From Variovorax sp. HW608 (GTDB lineage Bacteria; Pseudomonadota; Gammaproteobacteria; Burkholderiales; Burkholderiaceae_C), in assembly GCF_900090195.1 (NCBI RefSeq), contig NZ_LT607803.1:5978229-6042228 (forward strand): a DNA stretch of 64,000 nt, read 5' to 3'. Below are positions 53,922-62,278 of this stretch, in pieces. How positions within the stretch are numbered: position 1 is the stretch's first letter; every line of letters begins with the position of its first letter. The notes below the pieces were generated by a model. The model searched no databases. It saw only the letters and a program-made list of their open reading frames with translations, and was not told the DNA's origin. The position numbers and the translations under genes were made by a program.

Positions 53922-55363
53922 GCGCGCCGATGCAGACCCGCACCGCCCCGCCGGCATCGGCAGCCGATCCGGTGCCCCCGCCGGCCGCGTTGCACGCCCA
54001 TCCGCGCGCGGCGGCAATGGCCGCGCGGCCGCTGTGGAAGACCTTCCTGATCTTCCTGGCGCCGATGCTGCTCAGCAACATCCTGCAGTCGCTGTCGGGC
54101 ACGCTCAACAACGTCTTTCTCGGGCAGATGATCGGCGTCGGCGCGCTGGCGGCGGTGTCGGGCTTCTTTCCGGTGATGTTCTTCTTCATCGCCTTCACGA
54201 TCGGGCTCGGCGCCGGCGCTTCGGTGCTGATCGGCCAGGCCTGGGGCGCGCGCGAGCCGGACAAGGCGCGCGCCGTCGCCGGCACCACGCTGACGGTGGG
54301 CGTGCTGTTCGGCCTGTGCGTGGCGCTGTTCGGCGGCGCGTTCACCGAGCCGATGCTGCGCATGCTCGGCACGCCGCCCGACATCCTGGCCGATGCGACG
54401 CGCTACGCGCGGATCATCCTGATCGCGATGCCGGGCCTGTTCGTGTTCCTGCTCTCCACCGCGATGCTGCGCGGTGTCGGCGACACGGTCACGCCGCTCT
54501 ACACGCTGATGATCTCGACCTTGATCGGCCTGGTCATCACGCCCTCGCTGATCCGCGGCTGGTTCGGCCTGCCGCAGATGGGCGTAGCGAGCGGCGCGTG
54601 CGCGACGGTCGTCTCCTTCGTGGTCGCGACGACCTGGCTGGCCTTCCACCTGCGGCGCAAGAAGAGCCCGCTCGCGCCCGATGCCGATTTCGTGCGGCAT
54701 CTGCGGGTGCGCCCGGCGCTGCTCAAGGCGGTGCTCAAGGTCGGCGTGCCGACCGGCGTGCAGATGATCGTGGTGTCGCTGGCCGAGCTCGCGCTGCTCT
54801 CGTTCGTGAACACCTACGGCTCCGACGCGACCGCCGCGTACGGGGCGGTGAACCAGGTGGTCGCATACGTGCAGTTCCCTGCGATCTCGATCGCGATCAC
54901 CGCCTCGATCCTCGGCGCGCAGGCCATCGGCGCGGGCCGCACCGACCGCCTCGGCGCGATCACGCGCACCGCGCTCTTGATGAACCTCGTGCTCACCGGC
55001 GCGCTGGTGGTGCTGGGCTATCTCTTCTCGCGTGCGCTGATGGGCTTCTTCATCACCAGCGACCCGGTGATCGAGGTCGCGCAGACGCTGCTGCACATCA
55101 TGCTGTGGAGCACCGTGATCTTCGGCATGGGCTCGGCGCTGTCGGGGATCATGCGCGCCAGCGGCTCGGTGCTGGTGCCGACCAGCATCTCGATCTTCTG
55201 CATCGCCCTGATCGAGGTGCCGGTGGCCTGGTGGATGAGCCACCGCATCGGCCTCAACGGCATCTGGATCGCGTACCCGGTGGCCTTCACGGCGATGCTG
55301 ACGATGCAGGCCTGCTATTACCGCTTCGTCTGGCGCAAGAAGACCATCCGGCGCTTGATCTGA
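53918..55363 (+). CDS. MATE-family efflux transporter
   Basis: 481 residues, about 12 membrane helices in two homologous halves. WKTFLIFLAPMLLSNILQSL, ASVLIGQAWGAREPDKARAV and the second-half copy GVPTGVQMIVVSLAELALLS, GAQAIGAGRTDRLGAITRTA are typical. It exports cations or drugs driven by sodium or protons. The gene overlaps DUF2239 by four bases; the proline-rich N-terminus is cytoplasmic. Confidence 0.93.
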   Translation: MSAPMQTRTAPPASAADPVPPPAALHAHPRAAAMAARPLWKTFLIFLAPMLLSNILQSLSGTLNNVFLGQMIGVGALAAVSGFFPVMFFFIAFTIGLGAGASVLIGQAWGAREPDKARAVAGTTLTVGVLFGLCVALFGGAFTEPMLRMLGTPPDILADATRYARIILIAMPGLFVFLLSTAMLRGVGDTVTPLYTLMISTLIGLVITPSLIRGWFGLPQMGVASGACATVVSFVVATTWLAFHLRRKKSPLAPDADFVRHLRVRPALLKAVLKVGVPTGVQMIVVSLAELALLSFVNTYGSDATAAYGAVNQVVAYVQFPAISIAITASILGAQAIGAGRTDRLGAITRTALLMNLVLTGALVVLGYLFSRALMGFFITSDPVIEVAQTLLHIMLWSTVIFGMGSALSGIMRASGSVLVPTSISIFCIALIEVPVAWWMSHRIGLNGIWIAYPVAFTAMLTMQACYYRFVWRKKTIRRLI

Positions 55364-55456
55364 CGCGGCGGGCCAGTTCCGAAAAATACGGCGCTTACAC
55401 TTTTTTCGCGACGACCCGCCTACAACTTGCGCCATTGGCCGCCGATAGGCAGAGCC

Positions 55457-55813
55457 ATGGACACGCCAGATTCGAGACGATCGCCGGGATTGCTCCCCGA
55501 GCTCCCAAGAGAAAACATCCTGCAGGACGACGGGGTGCACATCCTCGTCTCGACCAAGGGCGTGGAAGGCTCGCGCAGCGACGGCATCCTTCTGCGCCGC
55601 TGTGCCTTCTCGGTCACCACGCCGCTGGGCTGCGAATTCCTCGGCCAATACCGGCACCTGTCGGACGGTCTCTGGCACGCGTCGATGCGCAGCAAGCGCC
55701 GCGACGACGGCTCCATCGGACCGCCGCAGGTGGGCATCTACACGACGGAACTCGATGCGATGGTCAATCTGTGGGCCAATCGCAGGTCTTTCGACCTCGG
55801 CCATCGGGCCTGA
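55457..55813 (+). CDS. Small protein of unknown function
   Basis: 118 residues from ATG 55457 (MDTPDSRRSPGLLPELPREN). It has GVHILVSTKGVEGSRSDGIL, LRRCAFSVTTPLGCEFLGQY and YTTELDAMVNLWANRRSFDL. No signal peptide or membrane segment is seen. I recognise no family. It converges with the redox cluster on the other strand. Confidence 0.6.
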   Translation: MDTPDSRRSPGLLPELPRENILQDDGVHILVSTKGVEGSRSDGILLRRCAFSVTTPLGCEFLGQYRHLSDGLWHASMRSKRRDDGSIGPPQVGIYTTELDAMVNLWANRRSFDLGHRA

Positions 55814-55821
55814 TTCCGGAA

Positions 55822-57048
55822 CTACTCGAACACCTCGTCCCCGGTCGGCTCGAAATGCGGCACCGCGTTCATGTTGTGCCGCAGGGTGGACAGCGCCCAG
55901 TACATGCGCCTTCTCGCCCGGCTCTGGTTGCCGAGCGGCCGATGGTCCGAGATGGTGTGCCACGGGTTGTACGAGAGGCGCTTCGCAAACTCCATCTGCG
56001 CCGGCGAATCGAACTTCTGCCGCGGCAGGCGCAGCGTGGCGACGCTGACGCGCGGCGAGAGCTTTTCCGGCCACAAGACGCCGGCGTTCTCGATCGGCAT
56101 CAGGTGCGAGTCGGTCTGCATCTGGATGCGGACGTCGAGCTCCACATCGCCCGCCTCGAGCGAAGCGACCATCGCATTGCGCAGGTAGTCGTCGGGCGGC
56201 CGCAGCGGCAGGCGCGGGATGGGCGTGCGCCTGGTCGTCTTGGGCCACACCGAGTACTGCATGGCCTGCCCTTCGCCCATCAGGTAGGGCACGCAGCTGA
56301 AGTACGGCGCCTCGAAGGGGCTGCTCTGCGTCTTGATGAACAGCGATTGCATCACGAGGTCGAGGATGTGCGATTCGCGCAGGTTCACGAAGTAGAAGAT
56401 CTGCGCGTTCTTCACGCTCTCGATCTGCAGCGCGGCATTGCAGCGCACATCCGGCGTGACGAAGGTCGGCGTGGAAACGGCGAACATGTCCAGCGTGTGC
56501 TGCTCCTCGTCCATCAGCTTCTCGCCGGGCACGCCCATGAGCTTGATGCCGATGCTCATGAAGCCCACGTCGTCGATGTCCGGCGTGATGTAGGGCCCCG
56601 GCCCCGAGAAGCGCACCCAGGCGCGGAAGGTCTGCGGCCTGGCGTAGATGCCGCGCTTCATGTGCTCGGGAATGTCGTCGTGCACGATGAACTCGCCGCG
56701 CACGATGCCTTGCGTCTTGGTGTTGCCGCCGCGCTCGAAGCCGCCGGGCTTCCACAGGTCGGTCATCTGCCGCGTGAAGCTCTTGACGATCGAATCGGTG
56801 AAGCTCTCCTCATCGGGCAGCAGTCTTTCCTCCGCGATGCCGAGCCCTTCGTTCACGCGCCGGCTGTTGATGAGCGCGGTGGCCAGGCGCGCGAGCGGAT
56901 CGCGCAGCAAGGCATCGAAGGCCGGCCGAAAAAGGGGATCGAAGCGGCGCTCCAGGCGGATGAAGGCCAGGCCCGCATCGCTGACCACGTTGCGCCACAG
57001 CGAGCCGGTGTTGGCGCGCGGCGTCGGGCGGCTGGCGTTCGAGTTCAT
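55822..57048 (-). CDS. Catalase-fold (catalase-related) protein
   Basis: 408 residues of the catalase superfamily: FIVHDDIPEHMKRGIYARPQ, TFRAWVRFSGPGPYITPDID, DVGFMSIGIKLMGVPGEKLM and the late stretch FAKRLSYNPWHTISDHRPLG, which holds a possible proximal tyrosine. The distal histidine expected before this block is not seen: residues 107-120 read GGNTKTQGIVRGEF. It is shorter than true catalase and resembles the smaller relatives that include peroxidases and allene oxide synthases. The ATG overlaps the Dyp peroxidase stop, so the two are translationally coupled. No signal peptide is seen. Confidence 0.82.
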   Translation of the reverse strand: MNSNASRPTPRANTGSLWRNVVSDAGLAFIRLERRFDPLFRPAFDALLRDPLARLATALINSRRVNEGLGIAEERLLPDEESFTDSIVKSFTRQMTDLWKPGGFERGGNTKTQGIVRGEFIVHDDIPEHMKRGIYARPQTFRAWVRFSGPGPYITPDIDDVGFMSIGIKLMGVPGEKLMDEEQHTLDMFAVSTPTFVTPDVRCNAALQIESVKNAQIFYFVNLRESHILDLVMQSLFIKTQSSPFEAPYFSCVPYLMGEGQAMQYSVWPKTTRRTPIPRLPLRPPDDYLRNAMVASLEAGDVELDVRIQMQTDSHLMPIENAGVLWPEKLSPRVSVATLRLPRQKFDSPAQMEFAKRLSYNPWHTISDHRPLGNQSRARRRMYWALSTLRHNMNAVPHFEPTGDEVFE

Positions 57049-58535
57049 GGCTCTCCCTTTGCGATGTAGCGCAGCGCACGAAGCCCGGGCAGGAAGAAGT
57101 ACGCGCCGCCCTGCACCGTCACGAATTGCGGCAGCCCGCAGACGCGCTGGTCGGGGCCGCCGGCCACCGGGATCGAGAAGCCGTCGGTCGCGGTGCCGTC
57201 GGCGCGCGGGAGGTGGTTGCCGATGAGCGGGTCGCTTTCGTCGCGCGATGCGTCGAAGCGGATGCCGGCGAGCCATGCCGATTGCACGAACTCGAACTGC
57301 CGCGCAATGTTCGCGTTGAGGCAGATGAAATGCAGGCCGGTGCCCTCCTCGGGCGTGTGTCCCGCGAGCGCATCGGACAGCGACACGCCGGGGCCGTATT
57401 CGCGCCCGCGCCTGAGCAGCCGGTGCAAGCGCGTCGAGGCGACGAGGTCGTCCGCGAGCGCCTTGGCATCGAAACCCAGCGTGCGCCTGGCCCACGAAAT
57501 AAAGCCCGGCGGCCCCGCCGGCAGATCGGCATTGCGCGGATTGCTGCGGCGGATGTGCGCGCCGATCGGGCAGCGCAGGCCGCGGTCGTCGCCACGGTAG
57601 GTGAAGCGGTTGCGCGGATCGTCCTCGCCGTCGATGGCCTCGCTGGTGCGGCCCACCAGCGGCTCGCCGTCCATCGTGCGGCCGACCATTGCTTCGGCCA
57701 GCCGCTTGCGGTCCGCCGGATCGCCCTGCACCTGCGCATCGATGAAGCGCCAGAAGCCCGAGACGTCCTGTTCGAGTTGGCGCAGCACGAGGTAGCTGCC
57801 GTTGCGACCGAAATCGGCCTTGCCCGGCGCGTCTTCCGCGGGCGCGAGCATTGCGTCGGGATCGCGCGCGGCATCCAGCAGCGGCCGGTCGGTGTAGCCG
57901 CCATACTCGTTCGGATACCCGAGCAGGAATTCGCCGAGGCACGAGAGATTGGTGTAGTCCTCGCGCTCCTCGTCACGCGCCGCGCGTTCGCGCTGCCAGT
58001 CGAGCGTGGGTTCGGAGATGCCGTCCACGAAGCCGAAGGGCTCGACGCCGTCCATGTCTGAGGTGCCGAGGCAGGCGAGCTGCTCGAGGCCCTCTTCCGC
58101 GCCGGCCATCGCTTCGATGCCCCAGGCTTCGAGGCCGCCGGGCTCGGCATAGAGCATCACCATCACATGCGGGACCCTCTCCGGCGTCCCGCCCCATTGC
58201 CAGCGCGCGGGATCGTTCGGCCCGAGATCGCCGAGCCGGCGTGCGCGGCTCGCGTCGCTGCCCATGCCGACGATGAACTCGGCCGAGAAGCCTTCCACGA
58301 TGTCGTCGGCCACGCCGAGTGCGCGCAGCCCGCTGCTCGTGAAGGCGATCTGCAGCGCGGTCGTGGGCGCCGGCTCCTGCGACACGGCACTGGTGACCGG
58401 CGCTCTCGCGAGCCATGCACGCGCGGCCCCGGCGTCGGTCACGCGCAGCAAAAGGAAGACCGCCTGCGTCATGCGCTTGTAGCCGAAGCGCACGATGCCC
58501 TGGATGTCCTCGTAGTCGACGGATCGCAAGGTCAT
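57045..58535 (-). CDS. Dyp-type heme peroxidase
   Basis: 496 residues from ATG 58535. The family hallmarks are present: distal GFVDGISEP (Asp171) and the proximal heme-histidine region CPIGAHIRRSNPRN (His327). DyPs oxidise dyes, phenolics and lignin-like substrates with peroxide. No Tat or Sec leader is visible, so it is cytoplasmic or encapsulated. At nearly 500 residues it belongs to the longer forms. It sits between an unknown membrane protein and the catalase-like gene in a tight same-strand cluster. Confidence 0.93.
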   Translation of the reverse strand: MTLRSVDYEDIQGIVRFGYKRMTQAVFLLLRVTDAGAARAWLARAPVTSAVSQEPAPTTALQIAFTSSGLRALGVADDIVEGFSAEFIVGMGSDASRARRLGDLGPNDPARWQWGGTPERVPHVMVMLYAEPGGLEAWGIEAMAGAEEGLEQLACLGTSDMDGVEPFGFVDGISEPTLDWQRERAARDEEREDYTNLSCLGEFLLGYPNEYGGYTDRPLLDAARDPDAMLAPAEDAPGKADFGRNGSYLVLRQLEQDVSGFWRFIDAQVQGDPADRKRLAEAMVGRTMDGEPLVGRTSEAIDGEDDPRNRFTYRGDDRGLRCPIGAHIRRSNPRNADLPAGPPGFISWARRTLGFDAKALADDLVASTRLHRLLRRGREYGPGVSLSDALAGHTPEEGTGLHFICLNANIARQFEFVQSAWLAGIRFDASRDESDPLIGNHLPRADGTATDGFSIPVAGGPDQRVCGLPQFVTVQGGAYFFLPGLRALRYIAKGEP

Positions 58536-58590
58536 GGGACAACCCTCGCGCAGAAGCGCTTCGGGATTCGCCTTCGGGCGGCCGGGCGGC

Positions 58591-59886
58591 TCATAGCAGC
58601 CCGAGCCATGCAAGCGCCTGTTCATCGCTCATCGATGCCATCTCGAAGCCTTGGCGGATGCGCTGGTTGCGGTTCAGGTCCGTGAGGGTGAGGCCGGGGT
58701 AGGCCTTGTACCAGACCTGCGTCGGCAGCTGGTGGCGGCGCTGGTAGTACTTGAAGCGCAGCTCGTGGCGCGCACCGCCCTTCACGAGCCAGTCGGTGCG
58801 CGGCCAGCCGAAGCCGTTGCTGAAGATCAGGTTCAGCCCCCACGCGGCCTTGTTGATGAAGTCGTCCATGTAGGCCTCGTGGCTGCCGTCGTAGTTGCTC
58901 GCGAACAGCACGCGTGACCTGTCGTCGAGGAAGACCCAGCGCGCGAAGTGGATCGTCTGCACGCGCGCGAGATGGCCGCGTCCGAAGACATGGCGGGCCG
59001 CGTAGTCGATGAGCAGCAGGACGAGCTGCGTCAGCCGGCGGCGGAACCATCCGGGCTTGACGCAGCCGAGCGCGGTGAAGCTGTTGGTGAGGTCGTGGTC
59101 TTCGAGCTTCTGCATCGCTTGCACCGCGGCGCGCTCGGGCCGTGGGCAGAATTCCGGGTCGCTCTTCTCGTGGCGGCGCAAGAGCACGATGGCGAATGGC
59201 GCGAGCACGACGACGAGCGGCAGCAGGACCAGCCCGATCAACGGGATGCCCACCGCGTGGACCAGGTTGCAGACCTGCCAGCCGAAGGGCGTGCGCTCTG
59301 CCGATGTGAGCGGCAGACGGCCTTCGAGCTGCTCCTGCTGCACGTAGGCCATCAGCGCACGCCGCGTGGCCTGCGGATCATCGCCCGCGCTGCCGTCGCG
59401 CGGCACCTGCGACGACAGTGCCCGTTGCAGCGCGCTGTTCTCGCGCACCTGCCTCGCGGTGCGGCCGATCCAGTTGACGTAGCCCGCGGACGTGGGCACC
59501 TGGCGCGCCCTGAGCCACGCGAGCAGATCGCTGTCCGCATCGAGGCCCGCGCAGTGCGAGAAGATGCGGCGCAGCCCATCGCCCGCCCGGCGGGCGAATT
59601 CCGCCAGCTGCGCCTCGGCCGCTCCGTCGCACTCGCCGAGGAACGCGAGATAGACCGGCACCTCTGGCCTTTGCAGATCGAAGACCTCGAAGTCGGAACC
59701 GGTGGCGTCCACCAGCACCGCGAAGCGCGCGAAGTGCAGGCGCTCGAACTCGCCGAAGGGCACGAGCGCATTCGCGGGGTCGGCGGTGCCCGGCATCAGG
59801 TTCATCGTGTCCAGCAACTCGCGCAGGTCGGACTCCCGGTCCGGCACGACGGCTGCCAGCACCATGAAGTGGGATTGAGGCGTCAC
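58591..59886 (-). CDS. Membrane-linked protein of unknown family in the redox cluster
   Basis: 431 residues. The N-terminal 120 residues (MTPQSHFMVLAAVVPDRESD, LHFARFAVLVDATGSDFEVF, YLAFLGECDGAAEAQLAEFA) look like a ferredoxin-like alpha-beta barrel repeated once, similar in layout to DyP and EfeB folds. A single long hydrophobic segment follows (VCNLVHAVGIPLIGLVLLPL, VVVLAPFAIVLLRRHE), then a hydrophilic domain (RWVFLDDRSRVLFASNYDGS, HEAYMDDFINKAAWGLNLIF). I recognise no family. Its conserved place beside DyP suggests a partner role; that is inference. Confidence 0.75.
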   Translation of the reverse strand: MTPQSHFMVLAAVVPDRESDLRELLDTMNLMPGTADPANALVPFGEFERLHFARFAVLVDATGSDFEVFDLQRPEVPVYLAFLGECDGAAEAQLAEFARRAGDGLRRIFSHCAGLDADSDLLAWLRARQVPTSAGYVNWIGRTARQVRENSALQRALSSQVPRDGSAGDDPQATRRALMAYVQQEQLEGRLPLTSAERTPFGWQVCNLVHAVGIPLIGLVLLPLVVVLAPFAIVLLRRHEKSDPEFCPRPERAAVQAMQKLEDHDLTNSFTALGCVKPGWFRRRLTQLVLLLIDYAARHVFGRGHLARVQTIHFARWVFLDDRSRVLFASNYDGSHEAYMDDFINKAAWGLNLIFSNGFGWPRTDWLVKGGARHELRFKYYQRRHQLPTQVWYKAYPGLTLTDLNRNQRIRQGFEMASMSDEQALAWLGLL

Positions 59887-59893
59887 CGCACCA

Positions 59894-60325
59894 TCAGAAC
59901 TTGAGGCAGAAGTCGATCAGCCGTTCCTTGCCCCAATACACCTTGCCCAGGTAGAAGTCGGGCGAGATGAGCCGGATCTCGTCGCGGATCCAGTGCGCGA
60001 CCAGCGAGGTGGCGGAGTAGTCCAGAACGATGCACTCCTTGCCATCGAGCCAGCTCTCGCCCTTGCCGACCTTGGCCACGATGGCCTCGACGCCGAAGGG
60101 CGTGATCCTGTTCTTCAGCACGCCCTTCTCGGCATCGAACACTTTCCCCTGCCAGCCGAAGAAGTTGATGATCTTCGCGATCGATTCCGAATAGTGCGTG
60201 CCGGGCGCGATGATCGCGGTGCCGTCGGCTTCGCCGTTGGGGATGTCGCCCGCAGGGCTTTCCCGGAACAGGTCGTCGAGCTGCTGCTGCGACATGTCGA
60301 GCAGTTGCTGCACGTCATATGCCAT
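59894..60325 (-). CDS. Small unknown protein of the redox cluster
   Basis: 143 residues from ATG 60325. A helical start (MAYDVQQLLDMSQQQLDDLF, RESPAGDIPNGEADGTAIIA) leads to a compact beta-rich part: YSESIAKIINFFGWQGKVFD, GVLKNRITPFGVEAIVAKVG, KECIVLDYSATSLVAHWIRD, EIRLISPDFYLGKVYWGKER. This reads like a lipocalin- or calycin-type barrel that binds a small ligand, but I do not recognise it. No signal peptide. It ends 8 bp before the membrane-linked gene. Confidence 0.7.
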   Translation of the reverse strand: MAYDVQQLLDMSQQQLDDLFRESPAGDIPNGEADGTAIIAPGTHYSESIAKIINFFGWQGKVFDAEKGVLKNRITPFGVEAIVAKVGKGESWLDGKECIVLDYSATSLVAHWIRDEIRLISPDFYLGKVYWGKERLIDFCLKF

Positions 60326-60386
60326 ACGCCTTCTCCTCGGGGGAAGCCCCTTTGTCGGCAAAGTGTCCGTCGATCGATGGGGGCCG

Positions 60387-62258
60387 TCAATTTGCCGAAA
60401 GACGTGTGCGGCCCGCCTCCTGCAAGAGCACGTCGGCCGCCTTCTCGGCGATCATGTAGACCGCCGCGACCACGAAGAAGCCCGGGATGCGCGGGAACAC
60501 CGAGGCATCGACCACGCGCAGGCGCTTCACGCCGTGCACCCTGAAGGTGCTGTCCAGCACGCCGCCCTCTTCTTGCGCGCCGATGGGGCATGAGCACGAG
60601 GCGTGATGGCCCCATGCGGTGTCGCGCACATAGGCGGCCAGCGCTTCGTCGCTCTGTGCATCGGGGCCGGGCGCGATCTCCTCGGCGATCCATCCGCTCC
60701 TGATCAACGGCGCGGTCATGCGGCGCACGAAGCGGATGGCTTCGATCACCGCCTGCAGGTCTTCGCCGGCCGCGTCGCTGCCTTCCTCGAAGTAGTGGAA
60801 GTCGACCTGCGGCATGTCGCGCGAATCGGCCGAGCGCAGGAGCACGGTGCCCGCGCGGTTGTGCGTGTGCGCCTTGAGCACGGCCCAGGTGAGGCGGTCG
60901 TGGTCCTCGCTGATCCACTTCGAGAAGCCGCTGAAGTAGCCCTCGAAGCGCGCGAGCAGCGCCATGCAGAAAAGATCCGGCGGCCCTCCGCGCTGCTGCG
61001 CGGCCCGGGAGCGCTGCACCACGCCGAGCGCCGCGCCGTTCGATGCATACATGCCCGATTCGCCGTCGTTCCAGTGCCGCCACAGCGTGTCGTCGCGGTC
61101 GAAGCGCGCGCCTTCGAGCACTTCCCACCGTGCGCGCATGCGATGCGTGATCGCGACTTCGTAGCGGTCCTGCAGGTTGCGCCCGACGCCCGGCAGATCG
61201 ACACGCACCCGGATGCCGTGCTCGGCGAGATGGTCCGCCGGTCCGATGCCCGAGAGCATCAGCAACTGCGGCGTGTTGAACGCGCCGCCGCACAGGATGA
61301 CCTCGCGCTGCGCCCGGACCTCGCGCTGCTCGCCGTCCGACGCGCTCGGGTCCGCATGGGCGCGGTAGAGCCTCTCGCCCTTGCGGTACGCGACGCCGTA
61401 GACGCCGCCATCGGAATCGAACAGAAGCCGGGTGGCGAGCGCATCGAGCTCGATGTGCAGGCGGTCGGGATGCCGGTGCGCGACGTCGAGCAGCCGTTCG
61501 CGCACGCCCACGCGCCGGTGGTCCGAGGTGGCGAGCGGCGTGTAGCAGATGCCTTCGAAGCTCCTCCCCGCTGCACGCCGCGCGTTCGGATCGCCCATGC
61601 CGCCGCGCAGCCAGCGCAGCGTGCTGAGCAAGGGCGTGGGCAGGCTGCTCGTGAAAGTCCGCGCGGTATCGCGCAGCACGCGCACCAGTCCGTCGTCGCC
61701 GAGCACCGTCAGCGGAATGGCTTTCTCGGTGCAGAGCCAGCCCTGCCATCCATGACCGGTCGGGTCGAGCCCGAGATGCCGCAGCGCGCGCCACACCGGC
61801 CGGTGGCGGCAGTCCTCCACCCGCTGCGCATAGCGGCGCATGTGGGTGGCGCGCCAGGACAGATCGCCGGTGAGCTGCGCGATGTTGTCCCAGTCCGAGG
61901 CGTGCGGCAGCATGAAGATCATCGCGTTGTGCGCGGTGCATCCGCCCAGGCCCGCCGCGCGCGGGTAGAACACGCCCTGCCCCGGCGCGTACTTCCAGTC
62001 CCTGGCCTGCTGCGCTTCGTCGGCGTAGTGGCGCACATGGAAGTTCCAGCTCATCGCCGGGTTCTCGCAGGCGAAGGCATGGAAGGCCGGCACGTCGTAG
62101 TCGTCCGGCAGGCGGCGGTCGCCCGTGCGCGGATCGCCCCCGGCTTCGATGAGGAAGACGCGCATCCCCGCCTCTGCCAGGCGTGCCGCCAGCGTGCCCC
62201 CGCCCGCCCCCGATCCGACGATGACGTAGTCCCAGTCGGTCGGATCGGCTCCGTGCAT
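60387..62258 (-). CDS. GMC-family FAD-dependent oxidoreductase
   Basis: 623 residues. The dinucleotide-binding start WDYVIVGSGAGGGTLAARLA, ..VFLIEAGG, the GMC signature 1 region GLGGCTAHNAMIFMLPHASD, GMC signature 2 GGAFNTPQLLMLSGIGPADH and the C-terminal catalytic area AWGHHASCSCPIGAQEEGGV ... VVDASVFPRIPGFFVVAAVY are all present. It oxidises alcohols or sugars and could feed electrons to the neighbouring cytochrome. It has no signal peptide. The start at ATG 62258 lies 20 bp after the cytochrome stop. Confidence 0.93.
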   Translation of the reverse strand: MHGADPTDWDYVIVGSGAGGGTLAARLAEAGMRVFLIEAGGDPRTGDRRLPDDYDVPAFHAFACENPAMSWNFHVRHYADEAQQARDWKYAPGQGVFYPRAAGLGGCTAHNAMIFMLPHASDWDNIAQLTGDLSWRATHMRRYAQRVEDCRHRPVWRALRHLGLDPTGHGWQGWLCTEKAIPLTVLGDDGLVRVLRDTARTFTSSLPTPLLSTLRWLRGGMGDPNARRAAGRSFEGICYTPLATSDHRRVGVRERLLDVAHRHPDRLHIELDALATRLLFDSDGGVYGVAYRKGERLYRAHADPSASDGEQREVRAQREVILCGGAFNTPQLLMLSGIGPADHLAEHGIRVRVDLPGVGRNLQDRYEVAITHRMRARWEVLEGARFDRDDTLWRHWNDGESGMYASNGAALGVVQRSRAAQQRGGPPDLFCMALLARFEGYFSGFSKWISEDHDRLTWAVLKAHTHNRAGTVLLRSADSRDMPQVDFHYFEEGSDAAGEDLQAVIEAIRFVRRMTAPLIRSGWIAEEIAPGPDAQSDEALAAYVRDTAWGHHASCSCPIGAQEEGGVLDSTFRVHGVKRLRVVDASVFPRIPGFFVVAAVYMIAEKAADVLLQEAGRTRLSAN

Positions 62259-62278
62259 GAGGCGCGGTCGGGTGGCGG

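Noticed and set aside
53750..56755. Open frame of 1001 codons antisense to the MATE gene
   Set aside because: Composition is Arg/His/Gly/Asp-rich as expected of a shadow frame, and the MATE protein is clear on the plus strand.
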